Position numbers and translations under genes: made by a program. Shown here piece by piece: positions 17,888-25,565 of a stretch of DNA of 64,000 bases. This DNA comes from Sinomonas humi (GTDB taxonomy: Bacteria; Actinomycetota; Actinomycetes; Actinomycetales; Micrococcaceae): positions 61,994 through 125,993 of the forward strand of contig NZ_JTDL01000129.1 of NCBI RefSeq assembly GCF_000802235.1. The letters are read 5' to 3'. The notes beneath the pieces were generated by a model. It ran no database searches. It saw only the letters and a list, made by a program, of their open reading frames with translations, and was not told where the DNA came from. How positions within the stretch are numbered: the stretch's first letter is position 1; each line of letters starts with the position of its first letter.

Positions 17888-19099
17888 ATGATGCATGTGA
17901 CGGAAGACAGGCATGACCTGGAGCCGGAGGTGAACCTGGACGAGTCCCAGGACACCGAAGAGCCGGCCTTCGACTGGATGCGGGCCCCGGACCATAGCCG
18001 GGGGGCCCAGAATGCCGCCGCCCAAGATGAATCCTCCAACCACACGGGCAAGCCGGAGCAGGCGCATAACAGCGGTGACGTGAACCGGCGCAGAGAGGCC
18101 ACCGAGAGCAACGGGCTGCGCCAGAGGCGCGAACTGCGCGAGAGCGGGGAGGCCTCCGACGCCGGCGAGCCTTCCGCGACTGGCGAGGGTTCCGCGACTG
18201 GCGAGCCTTCTCCGACTGGCGAGCCGATCGCAGCCGGGGCCGCTCCAGATGAGGGCGCCCTTGCAGCGTCCGGCTCTACCCAGGTTCCGACCACTGACCT
18301 CCGAGAGCCGTCCCCGACCTCCGCACTGCAGATGCGGCCGCCGGAGGACGAGGTCCGCCGCCGTACCGCCCAACGCGAGGCTGCTGCACAAGCGAAGCCC
18401 GTCGCTCCGCGCGTGCTGCAGGTGCTCATGGCGATCTTCCTGCCGTTCCTCCTCCTCATAGCTGCCGTGCGGGTCATAGCCACCCCTGCGTTCCTATGGC
18501 TCGAGTACTTCCGTCCAGGATTCCCCGGGGACGGTTACGGATTCTCGGTCGACGACCGCCTCACGTACGGCTCATATGCCGTGGACTACCTCTCCAACTT
18601 CGCCGGACGCCGCTACCTCGGAGACCTCGTCCAGTCCTCGGGGGCACCCCTGTTCACCGATGCCGAGGTCAGCCACATGGCGGACGTGAAGTCCGTCATC
18701 TTCATCGCGTATGCCGCGGGCCTCGTGCTGCTTGCGTTCTTCGTCGTCGCGTTCCTCGTCCTCAGGAAGCGTCCGGGCGCGTTCGCGCGCGGGCTGTTCG
18801 CGGGCGCGATCGTGACGTTTGTGATCGTGGTGGGCCTCGCCGTCCTTGCGTTCATGGGCTGGGAGCAGTTCTTCACCGACTTCCACCGCATCTTCTTCTC
18901 GCAGGGCAACTGGACATTCCAGCTTTCCGACACCCTCATCAGGCTCTTCCCGGCGCAATTCTGGATGGACGCCGCAATCGTGATCGGTGTGCTCACGCTC
19001 CTCGTGAGCTCGCTCATCATCATCTTCGCGTGGCCCATCAAGAGGAAGGTCGCCGACGTGCGGCCAGAGGCAGCGCGCAACGAGGCGACCTCAGACTAG
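17888..19099 (+). CDS. TIGR01906/DUF1461 family membrane protein with long acidic N-terminus
   Basis: Four hydrophobic segments lie in the C-terminal half (about residues 178-200, 272-298, 302-325, 360-382). The loop FHRIFFSQGNWTFQLSDTLI ahead of LFPAQFWMDA is the DUF1461 hallmark. Function is unknown. The first 170 residues are hydrophilic, with SGE/TGEP-type 18-bp repeats (about 18160-18230), and are not part of the family domain. The start is uncertain: ATG 17888 (or 17891) has only a weak GAGCGG upstream. TACCGT at 17819 may be a -10. The gene converges on the acyl-CoA ligase gene. Confidence 0.75.
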   Translation: MMHVTEDRHDLEPEVNLDESQDTEEPAFDWMRAPDHSRGAQNAAAQDESSNHTGKPEQAHNSGDVNRRREATESNGLRQRRELRESGEASDAGEPSATGEGSATGEPSPTGEPIAAGAAPDEGALAASGSTQVPTTDLREPSPTSALQMRPPEDEVRRRTAQREAAAQAKPVAPRVLQVLMAIFLPFLLLIAAVRVIATPAFLWLEYFRPGFPGDGYGFSVDDRLTYGSYAVDYLSNFAGRRYLGDLVQSSGAPLFTDAEVSHMADVKSVIFIAYAAGLVLLAFFVVAFLVLRKRPGAFARGLFAGAIVTFVIVVGLAVLAFMGWEQFFTDFHRIFFSQGNWTFQLSDTLIRLFPAQFWMDAAIVIGVLTLLVSSLIIIFAWPIKRKVADVRPEAARNEATSD

Positions 19100-19131
19100 G
19101 AGCGCGGTCTTCGGCCCAGCTTGTTCTCGGA

Positions 19132-19183
19132 GTCGAAGCGGGTTCTAAGTCGAAGCGCGCTCTACCTCGAAGCGCCCCTACGA
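19132..19183. repeat. 18-bp tandem repeat between convergent genes
   Basis: Three copies of a GTCGAAGCGCGCTCTA-like unit fill the 78-bp gap. The last copy runs into the stop codon of the acyl-CoA ligase gene at 19178-19180. No hairpin with a T-tract is present. Confidence 0.75.
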
Positions 19184-21082
19184 GTAGAGCGCCTCGATCT
19201 CGTCGTGGCACTCGACGAGGATGGCGTCCCGCTTGAGCTTGAGAGAGGGAGTCAGGCTCCCGCCTTCGATGCTCGGCTCGATACCGACGACGGCGAACTT
19301 GCGGATGCTCTCGGCGCGCGAGACGAGGGCGTTGGCGGCGTCGATCGCGGCCTGCAGTTCCTCGAGCACCGCCGGGTCGTTGGCGGCGGTCTCAGCTTCG
19401 AGGGTCCGGCCGCGCTCCCGGCACCATGAGGCGAGCCCGTCGCGGTCGAGGACGATGAGCGCAGCGACGAACGGTCGGCCCTCGCCGATCACGATCGCAT
19501 GCTCGACGAGGGGGCTCTCGCGTACGGTCTCCTCGAGAGGTTCGGGAGCCACGTTCTTGCCGCCCGCCGTCACAAGCACGTCCTTCTTGCGCCCCGTGAT
19601 GGTGAGGAACCCGTCGTCGTCGAGACGACCGAGGTCGCCCGTGGGGAAGTACGCATCCTGAGCCGACGCGTCGGGGTGGCGCTCGGCGATCTCGTCAGAT
19701 GACCCGTGGTAACCCGCGAAGACGCCGATGCCGCGCACGAGGATCTCGCCGTCGTCGGCAATCTTGACGGATGTACCAGGAATCGGCCGGCCCACCGTTC
19801 CGACCCGCACCGCGTCCGCGGTGTTGACCGTGCAGGGGCCAGTCGTCTCGGTGAGACCGTACCCTTCGAGCACCGGCACGCCGACGCCCCGGAAGAAGTG
19901 GGCGAGCTGCGGGCTCAGCGGGCCGCCGCCGCTCACAGTGGTCTCGAGGGCGCCACCGAACACGGAGCGCAGGCGTGCATAGACAAGGCGGTCGAACACA
20001 GCGTGCTTGAGCCGGAGGCTACGGCCGGGGCCCTCGCCACGGCCGGCAGCAGCGTCGTCGAGTGCGGCAGAGTATTCGCGCGCCACGGCCGCGGCGCGCG
20101 CGAAGACACCCGCCCGGCCAGAACGGATGGCCTGCTCGCGGGCGGCAGCATAGACCTTCTCGAAGATTCGCGGCACACCGAGGAGGAAGGTCGGCCGGAA
20201 GCTGCGCAGCGTCGAGAGCAGGTCGTTGGGGCTGCTGTACGCGACGGTCACGCCCGCCGCGAGACACACAACCTGGACGGCGTGCGCGAGGACATGGGCA
20301 AGCGGCAGGAACGTGACCATGCGCGGGTCGGGGGACCCGAGCGGGACGGGCAGATGGGGGATGAGGTTGTCGGCGAGGTCCACGAAGTTCGCATGGGTGA
20401 TAACGCAGCCCTTTGGCCGCCCCGTCGTACCCGACGTGTAGACGATGGTTGCGGGGTCTCGAAGCCCTGGGGCTGCGCGATGCCGTTCGAGTTCGGCATC
20501 GCTGACGCCCTGCCCCGGTCCCGCGAGACTGTTGAGCGTCGCTCCCTCACCGTCCATTGCGAGGGACGTGACCTGGATGAAGCGCTCGGCGAGCTCGGCC
20601 GAACCCTCGATGACCCCGGCAACCATCGGCACGAGGCCGGGGTCGGCGAAGATCCGCCGTGCGCCCGAGTCACGGAGGATCCATTCGATCTGGGCAGGGG
20701 AATCGGTCTCGTAGACGGGCACACTCACCCCGCCGGCGAACCAGACGGCGAAATCGGCGAGCGTCCACTCGTAGCTGCTGGGGGCGAGGATCGCGACCCG
20801 GTCGCCGATGCCGAGCCCTCCCGCCACGAGGCCTTTTGTAAGCCAGCGGACGTCCTCGAGGAATCCGGATGCCGTGACGTCGCGCCACGACGTTCCGTCG
20901 CGCAGTGCGAAGACGGGGCGCTCGGGGGAAGCAGCGGCGCGCTCGAGGAGGAGGTCGGTGACGTTGGCACCCTCGGGTCTGGCCGGTGCGAGGAGCGCCG
21001 TGGCGAACTCGGTGCGCCCTGCGGCATCCTTCGTTGAATGGTCCACAGAGCCCTGCCTTCCGGTCGCCTCGGTCATGCCCAT
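19178..21082 (-). CDS. Long-chain acyl-CoA synthetase (AMP-binding)
   Basis: Activates fatty acids as acyl-AMP and then acyl-CoA. The 634 residues carry the ANL signature set: VYTSGTTGRPKG near residue 215, LEGYGLTETTGPCT near 400, TGDLGRLDDDGFLTITGRKKDVLVT near 475, with the catalytic lysine region APEPLEE after it. This is the FadD15-like class common in actinobacteria. ATG 21082 or 21076 could be the start; neither has a clear ribosome site. It lies 10 bp downstream of pmt on the same strand, so the two may be cotranscribed. Confidence 0.92.
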   Translation of the reverse strand: MGMTEATGRQGSVDHSTKDAAGRTEFATALLAPARPEGANVTDLLLERAAASPERPVFALRDGTSWRDVTASGFLEDVRWLTKGLVAGGLGIGDRVAILAPSSYEWTLADFAVWFAGGVSVPVYETDSPAQIEWILRDSGARRIFADPGLVPMVAGVIEGSAELAERFIQVTSLAMDGEGATLNSLAGPGQGVSDAELERHRAAPGLRDPATIVYTSGTTGRPKGCVITHANFVDLADNLIPHLPVPLGSPDPRMVTFLPLAHVLAHAVQVVCLAAGVTVAYSSPNDLLSTLRSFRPTFLLGVPRIFEKVYAAAREQAIRSGRAGVFARAAAVAREYSAALDDAAAGRGEGPGRSLRLKHAVFDRLVYARLRSVFGGALETTVSGGGPLSPQLAHFFRGVGVPVLEGYGLTETTGPCTVNTADAVRVGTVGRPIPGTSVKIADDGEILVRGIGVFAGYHGSSDEIAERHPDASAQDAYFPTGDLGRLDDDGFLTITGRKKDVLVTAGGKNVAPEPLEETVRESPLVEHAIVIGEGRPFVAALIVLDRDGLASWCRERGRTLEAETAANDPAVLEELQAAIDAANALVSRAESIRKFAVVGIEPSIEGGSLTPSLKLKRDAILVECHDEIEALYS

Positions 21083-21092
21083 TCTGCCCGCC

Positions 21093-22745
21093 TTACACCC
21101 AGCTCGGCATCCACATATGCATCCTCCAGTCGAGGTAGGTGATGGTCTCGGCGGTCCAGATGGGCATGAAGTACGCCGAGACGACTACGACGAGGACGAG
21201 GTACACCCCGAGACCCAGAAAGCCTGCCTGTCGCCGCCACGGGGGGTCCGTCGGCCTGCCGAGGATGTGCCCGAGCACGTACACGAGGACGAGGATGAAG
21301 AACGGCTCGAACGAGACCGCGTAGAACGTGAACATTGTGCGTTCCGGGTACATGAACCACGGAAGGTAACCGGCTGCGACGCCGCACAGCGCTCCGCCCA
21401 CGCGCCAGTCCCGGCGGCCGGCCCACAGGAGGATGCCGATCGCGAGTGCGATCGTGCCAGCCCACCAGATGAGGGGATTGCCGACGGAGAGGATGGCCGA
21501 GCTGCAGCGATCCGCTCCACAGCCACTGGGCTCGACGTAGTAGAACGACGTCGGACGCCCCTGGACGAGCCAGCTCCACGGGCTCGCCGCGTAGGGATGG
21601 CTCTCGGTGAGACCCGTATGGAACGCGTAGGCCTCGAGGTGATAGTGCGCGAGCGAGCGCAGCGACGCAGGGACCCAGGACCACGTGGGGTCGGGATTGG
21701 CCTCGGCCCAGTGACGGAAATAGGCATCCGAGGAGAGGAACCAGCCGGTCCACGTCGAGAGATAGACGGCGCCGCCGACGATCACGATGCTCACAAACGC
21801 AAGCGGGGCGTCACGGACGACGGCGGCCGGGAGCCACGCGCGGATTCCTGCCGTGCGGCGCGCGCTTGCGTCCCACAGCACGGTGAGGAGGCCGAACGCG
21901 AGGACATATGCAAGCCCCGACCACTTCACGCCGACGGCGCAGCCGATGCAGACACCGGCCGCGATGCGCCACCAGCGCACCCCGAGCCACGGCCCGGCCG
22001 CGAGGGCCGTCGCGGGAATCCGCCCGTTCGGCAGCGCCGACGCCGCAAGCCTGGTGGCCAGCCGCCGTCGTCCGTCCTCACGGTCCTTGAGGAGGGCGCA
22101 GAAGGCGGCGAGCAGCCAGAAGGAAAGGAAGATGTCCAGGATGCCGATGCGTGACATCGTGATGTGGTGGCCGTCGACGGCGAGCAGGAGGCCCGCGGTG
22201 CCGGCGAGGACGGCTGAGCGGAACAGCTTGTACGCGGCCCAGGCGACAAGTGCGACCGAGAGCGTTCCGAACAGGGCCGAGGAGAAGCGCCAGCCGAACG
22301 AGCTCGACGGGCCGAAGAGCCACATCCCGAGCGCGATCATCCACTTGCCCAATGGCGGATGCACAACGTATTCGGGCGAGGACTGGATGCCGCTGAAGTC
22401 CCCCTTGATGAACAGGGGGTTGGCGTTGTCGCTCCAGTTCTTCTCGTAGCCGAAGTGGAGGTAGGAGAAGGCGTCCTTGACGTAGTACGTTTCGTCGAAC
22501 ATGAGGGCGTGCGGTGCGCTCAGGTTCACGAAGCGGAGGACGCCGGCCACCACAGCGCACGCGAGCGGGATCGCCCAGTACAGGGTTCGCTCGAGGCGCG
22601 GCCATTCGCGCCAGCGGTCGAGGGGGCCAAGGAGACGCTCGCGAAGTTCGGCGGCGGTCTGGGCAGCGGGGGGCCTTGGGGCGACCCACCGGCGGCGGGT
22701 GTTCCAGCCGAGCTGCGGCTCGCGGGTGTCGGTGGCGGCGCTCAT
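21093..22745 (-). CDS. pmt: Dolichyl-phosphate-mannose-protein mannosyltransferase (GT39)
   Basis: Adds mannose from polyprenyl-phosphate-mannose to secreted proteins on the outer membrane face. The first lumenal loop has NLSAPHALMFDETYYVKDAF near residue 68, containing the conserved Asp-Glu catalytic pair. About ten hydrophobic helices follow. A WMIALGMWLFGP motif near residue 130 and a C-terminal DWRMHMWMPSWV also suit the family. The 550-residue length is normal. It is divergent from rsmI, exactly as Rv1002c-Rv1003 in M. tuberculosis. TAGCAT lies 8 nt before ATG 22745. Confidence 0.93.
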   Translation of the reverse strand: MSAATDTREPQLGWNTRRRWVAPRPPAAQTAAELRERLLGPLDRWREWPRLERTLYWAIPLACAVVAGVLRFVNLSAPHALMFDETYYVKDAFSYLHFGYEKNWSDNANPLFIKGDFSGIQSSPEYVVHPPLGKWMIALGMWLFGPSSSFGWRFSSALFGTLSVALVAWAAYKLFRSAVLAGTAGLLLAVDGHHITMSRIGILDIFLSFWLLAAFCALLKDREDGRRRLATRLAASALPNGRIPATALAAGPWLGVRWWRIAAGVCIGCAVGVKWSGLAYVLAFGLLTVLWDASARRTAGIRAWLPAAVVRDAPLAFVSIVIVGGAVYLSTWTGWFLSSDAYFRHWAEANPDPTWSWVPASLRSLAHYHLEAYAFHTGLTESHPYAASPWSWLVQGRPTSFYYVEPSGCGADRCSSAILSVGNPLIWWAGTIALAIGILLWAGRRDWRVGGALCGVAAGYLPWFMYPERTMFTFYAVSFEPFFILVLVYVLGHILGRPTDPPWRRQAGFLGLGVYLVLVVVVSAYFMPIWTAETITYLDWRMHMWMPSWV

Positions 22746-22753
22746 CCCGGCCC

Positions 22754-22759
22754 ATGCTA
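22754..22759 (-). promoter_or_regulatory. -10 box for pmt, near-leaderless
   Basis: TAGCAT on the minus strand, 8 nt before ATG 22745. Only 6 bp separate it from the opposing rsmI box. Confidence 0.45.
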
Positions 22760-22765
22760 CCGGCG

Positions 22766-22771
22766 TAGTCT
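22766..22771 (+). promoter_or_regulatory. -10 box for leaderless rsmI
   Basis: TAGTCT, 6 nt, then GTG 22778. Confidence 0.55.
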
Positions 22772-22777
22772 GAGCGG

Positions 22778-23629
22778 GTGCGTGAATCAGAGCCGGACCA
22801 CGGGCGTGTGGTCCTCGCGGCGACCCCGATCGGCAATCTCGGTGACGCGAGCCGTCGGCTGGTCGAACTCCTCGGCGAAGCGGACGTCATCGCTGCCGAG
22901 GACACGCGCAGGCTTCACCGCCTCGTCCAAGGCCTCGGCGTGCAGCCCGCGGGCCGGGTGCTGAGCTACCACGAGCACAACGAGGCGTCGAAGACTCCTG
23001 AGCTCCTCGATGAAGTGAGGGCCGGCCGGACCGTCCTGCTCGTGACCGACGCTGGGATGCCGAGCGTGTCTGATCCCGGTTATCGGCTGGTCGAGGCGGC
23101 GGTCGCGGAGGGACTCACCGTGACTGCAGTGCCGGGGCCCTCGGCGGTACTCACGGCGCTCGCGCTCTCGGGGCTTCCGACTGACCGCTTCTGCTTCGAG
23201 GGGTTCCTGCCGCGGAAGGCGGGGGAGCGGGCTGCACGCCTCGGCGACCTCGTGACCGAGCGCCGGACCATGGTGTTCTTCGAGGCTCCCCACCGCCTCC
23301 CGGCCATGCTCCGAGCCGTTGCTGACGCCTTCGGGAGCGAGCGGCCTGTCGCTGTGTGCCGGGAGCTCACCAAGACGTACGAGGAGGTCCTGCGCGGATC
23401 GTCGGGGGAGCTGGCGGCCTGGGCCGAGGCCGGGGAAGTGCGGGGGGAGATCGCCGTCGTCGTCGGAGGTGCGGAGGAGACGGAACCCGCGAGTCCCGAG
23501 GAACTCGTGGAAGCAGTCAACCTCCTTGTTGCCGGAGGCGCCCGTCTGAAGGACGCGGTGGCGGCTGTCGCCGCCGACGCCCGGGCGAGCAAGCGCGAAC
23601 TCTACGCTGCGGTGCTGGCCTCTCGGTGA
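22778..23629 (+). CDS. rsmI: 16S rRNA (cytidine(1402)-2'-O)-methyltransferase
   Basis: SAM-dependent tetrapyrrole-methylase-fold enzyme that 2'-O-methylates C1402 in the ribosomal P site. Motifs: [13 protein letters not shown] near residue 14, AEDTRRL near 40, [17 protein letters not shown] near 88, [16 protein letters not shown] near 120. The 283-residue length is typical. GTG 22778 is preceded by a -10 box rather than a Shine-Dalgarno. Its stop codon lies inside the first unit of an 18-bp tandem repeat. In relatives metG follows; here it is absent. Confidence 0.95.
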   Translation: MRESEPDHGRVVLAATPIGNLGDASRRLVELLGEADVIAAEDTRRLHRLVQGLGVQPAGRVLSYHEHNEASKTPELLDEVRAGRTVLLVTDAGMPSVSDPGYRLVEAAVAEGLTVTAVPGPSAVLTALALSGLPTDRFCFEGFLPRKAGERAARLGDLVTERRTMVFFEAPHRLPAMLRAVADAFGSERPVAVCRELTKTYEEVLRGSSGELAAWAEAGEVRGEIAVVVGGAEETEPASPEELVEAVNLLVAGGARLKDAVAAVAADARASKRELYAAVLASR

Positions 23630-23681
23630 GTGCAGGCTCCCCGGTGAGTGCTGGCTCCCCGGTGAGCGCTGGCTTCCCGGG
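23625..23681 (+). repeat. 18-bp tandem repeat overlapping the rsmI stop
   Basis: Three units of GGTGAGTGCTGGCTCCCC type start at 23625, 23643 and 23661. The TGA stop of rsmI (23627-23629) is inside the first unit. Confidence 0.9.
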
Positions 23682-23733
23682 GCCGGGCCCCGGCTGGCTT
23701 CTCGCTGAATCCGGTGCTCTTCTCGATCCGAGG

Positions 23734-23753
23734 TTCCCCGGAATTCCGGGGAA
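23734..23753. promoter_or_regulatory. Perfect 20-bp palindrome
   Basis: TTCCCCGGAATTCCGGGGAA is fully self-complementary. It has no loop and no T-tract, so an operator seems likelier than a terminator. It lies 155 bp before gabD. Confidence 0.6.
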
Positions 23754-23805
23754 GCTGACTGTGCACTTGTACAGAGCGCCCTCGGTCTTCTCGTGCACGC
23801 GTGCG

Positions 23806-23835
23806 TAGACACCCCCGGTGCAGAACGCCTACCTT
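23806..23835 (+). promoter_or_regulatory. Candidate gabD promoter
   Basis: TAGACA (23806-23811), an 18-bp spacer and TACCTT (23830-23835), about 50 nt before the gabD start. Confidence 0.4.
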
Positions 23836-23888
23836 TGAGATGAACCCAGGGACCCGATGGTGAGTTCCGCACGGCGAAAGGAGCCGAG

Positions 23889-25400
23889 ATGTCTGACACC
23901 AGCAAGAACGTCACGCCCCAGAGGATCGATGCAGCGCGCGAGGCCGAGCTCCTTGCGAAAGTTCCTACCGGCATTCTCATCAACGGCGAGTGGCGCGACG
24001 CCTCAGGCGGCAAGACTTTCGCCGTCGAGGATCCCGCGACGGGTAAGACCCTTCTCGAAATCGCAGATGCGACCAGCGAAGACGCCGTTGCGGCCCTCGA
24101 CGCCGCTGACGCCGTCCAGACCTCCTGGGCCCGCACGGCGCCCCGCGAGCGTGCCGAGATCCTGCGCCGCGCGTTCGAACTCGTGACCGAACGGGCCGAG
24201 GACTTCGCCCTCCTCATGACCCTCGAGATGGGCAAGCCGCTCGCCGAGTCCCGCGGCGAGGTCACCTACGGGGCCGAGTTCCTGCGCTGGTTCTCAGAGG
24301 AGGCCGTGCGCGACTATGGCCGCTACGTCACGACCCCCGAGGGCAAGAACAAGATCCTGGTCCAGCGCAAGCCCGTCGGGCCGTGCCTGCTGATCACCCC
24401 GTGGAACTTCCCGCTCGCGATGGCGACCCGCAAGATCGCTCCCGCCGTCGCCGCCGGCTGCACGATGGTCGTCAAGCCGGCGAAGTTCACGCCGCTCACG
24501 ACCCAGCTCTTCGCCGCCGTCATGCAGGAAGCGGGACTGCCGGCCGGCGTCCTCAACGTCGTCTCGTCGTCGTCCGCGTCGGGCATCTCGGGCCCCCTCC
24601 TGAAGGACTCCCGCCTGCGCAAGATCTCGTTCACTGGCTCGACGCCGGTTGGCCGGCGCCTGATTGCCGATGCCGCCCAGAACGTTCTGCGCACGTCGAT
24701 GGAGCTCGGCGGGAACGCCCCGTTCATCGTGTTCGAGGACGCCGACCTGGACAAGGCCGTCGAGGGAGCAATGGCCGCGAAGATGCGCAACATGGGCGAG
24801 GCGTGCACCGCGGCGAACCGCTTCCTCGTGCAGGAGTCGGTCGCGGAGGAGTTCACGCGCAAGTTCTCGGAGGCGATGGCCGCGCTCAAGCCGGGCCGCG
24901 GCACTGAGGCTGACTCGAAGGTCGGGCCGCTCATCGACGGAGGTGCCCGCAAGGACGTCCACGCCCTCGTCACGGAGGCCGTCCAGTCTGGCGCCCGCGT
25001 GGCGACGGGTGGCGCCCCGATCGAAGGCGACGGCTACTTCTACGCGCCGACCGTACTCGCGGACGTCCCGAACAACGCCGAGATCCTCAGGAACGAGATC
25101 TTCGGCCCGGTCGCGCCCGTGACGACGTTCAAGACCGAGGAGGACGCCATCCGCCTCGCGAACGCGACCGAATACGGCCTGGCCTCGTACCTCTACACCC
25201 GTGACTACGCACGCATGTTCCGAGTGGCGGAGCAGATCGAGTACGGCATGGTCGGCTTCAACGCGGGCGTCATCTCGAACGCGGCTGCGCCTTTCGGCGG
25301 GGTCAAGCAGTCCGGCCTGGGCCGGGAGGGCGGCGCCGAGGGCATCGCGGAGTACACGACGACGCAGTACATCGGCATCGCGGACCCGTACGCGGGCTAG
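23889..25400 (+). CDS. gabD: NAD(P)-dependent succinate-semialdehyde dehydrogenase
   Basis: Oxidises succinate semialdehyde to succinate, closing the GABA shunt or a polyamine/aromatic route. ALDH features: ITPWNFPLAMATRK (169-182), GSTPVGRRL (250-258), general base E272 in MELGGN, nucleophile C306 in GEACTAANR, and NEIFGPVAPV near residue 403. The 503-residue length is normal. ATG 23889 follows AAAGGAG at about 6 nt. It stands alone, with no GABA transaminase or permease beside it, and sits where metG is found in relatives. A large hairpin follows the stop. Substrate choice within the ALDH family is by resemblance, so a related aldehyde cannot be excluded. Confidence 0.88.
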   Translation: MSDTSKNVTPQRIDAAREAELLAKVPTGILINGEWRDASGGKTFAVEDPATGKTLLEIADATSEDAVAALDAADAVQTSWARTAPRERAEILRRAFELVTERAEDFALLMTLEMGKPLAESRGEVTYGAEFLRWFSEEAVRDYGRYVTTPEGKNKILVQRKPVGPCLLITPWNFPLAMATRKIAPAVAAGCTMVVKPAKFTPLTTQLFAAVMQEAGLPAGVLNVVSSSSASGISGPLLKDSRLRKISFTGSTPVGRRLIADAAQNVLRTSMELGGNAPFIVFEDADLDKAVEGAMAAKMRNMGEACTAANRFLVQESVAEEFTRKFSEAMAALKPGRGTEADSKVGPLIDGGARKDVHALVTEAVQSGARVATGGAPIEGDGYFYAPTVLADVPNNAEILRNEIFGPVAPVTTFKTEEDAIRLANATEYGLASYLYTRDYARMFRVAEQIEYGMVGFNAGVISNAAAPFGGVKQSGLGREGGAEGIAEYTTTQYIGIADPYAG

Positions 25401-25416
25401 CAAACGTCTCCGGCCT

Positions 25417-25486
25417 ACGCAACCGTCCCCTAAAGGCATAATCGGTGTTCGCAACCGCCGGTTATGCCTTTGGGGGACGGTTGTGT
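25417..25486. terminator. Long inverted repeat after gabD
   Basis: Arms at 25420-25441 and 25462-25483 pair over 22 bp with a single G-T, extendable to 25417/25486, around a 20-nt loop. It can fold from either strand between the convergent gabD and transglutaminase genes. It lacks a T-tract. It could equally be a dispersed repeat. Confidence 0.6.
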
Positions 25487-25514
25487 CGTTAAGCGGCGGC
25501 TGTCGGTGTCCCTG

Positions 25515-25553
25515 GGGCCGACCGGTCCCTAGGGACGACCGGCATGTCGGCCC
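25515..25553. terminator. Second hairpin between convergent genes
   Basis: GGGCCGAC (25515-25522) pairs with GTCGGCCC (25546-25553). An inner CCGGTC/GACCGG pair and the palindrome GTCCCTAGGGAC lie inside. It is probably the terminator of the transglutaminase operon, 12 bp after its stop. Confidence 0.5.
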
Positions 25554-25565
25554 TCACCTAGACCG

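Noticed and set aside
25525..25536. Second DosR-like site (GTCCCTAGGGAC)
   Set aside because: The half-sites are in the reverse order and the 4-bp spacing is absent; it is part of a hairpin between convergent genes.
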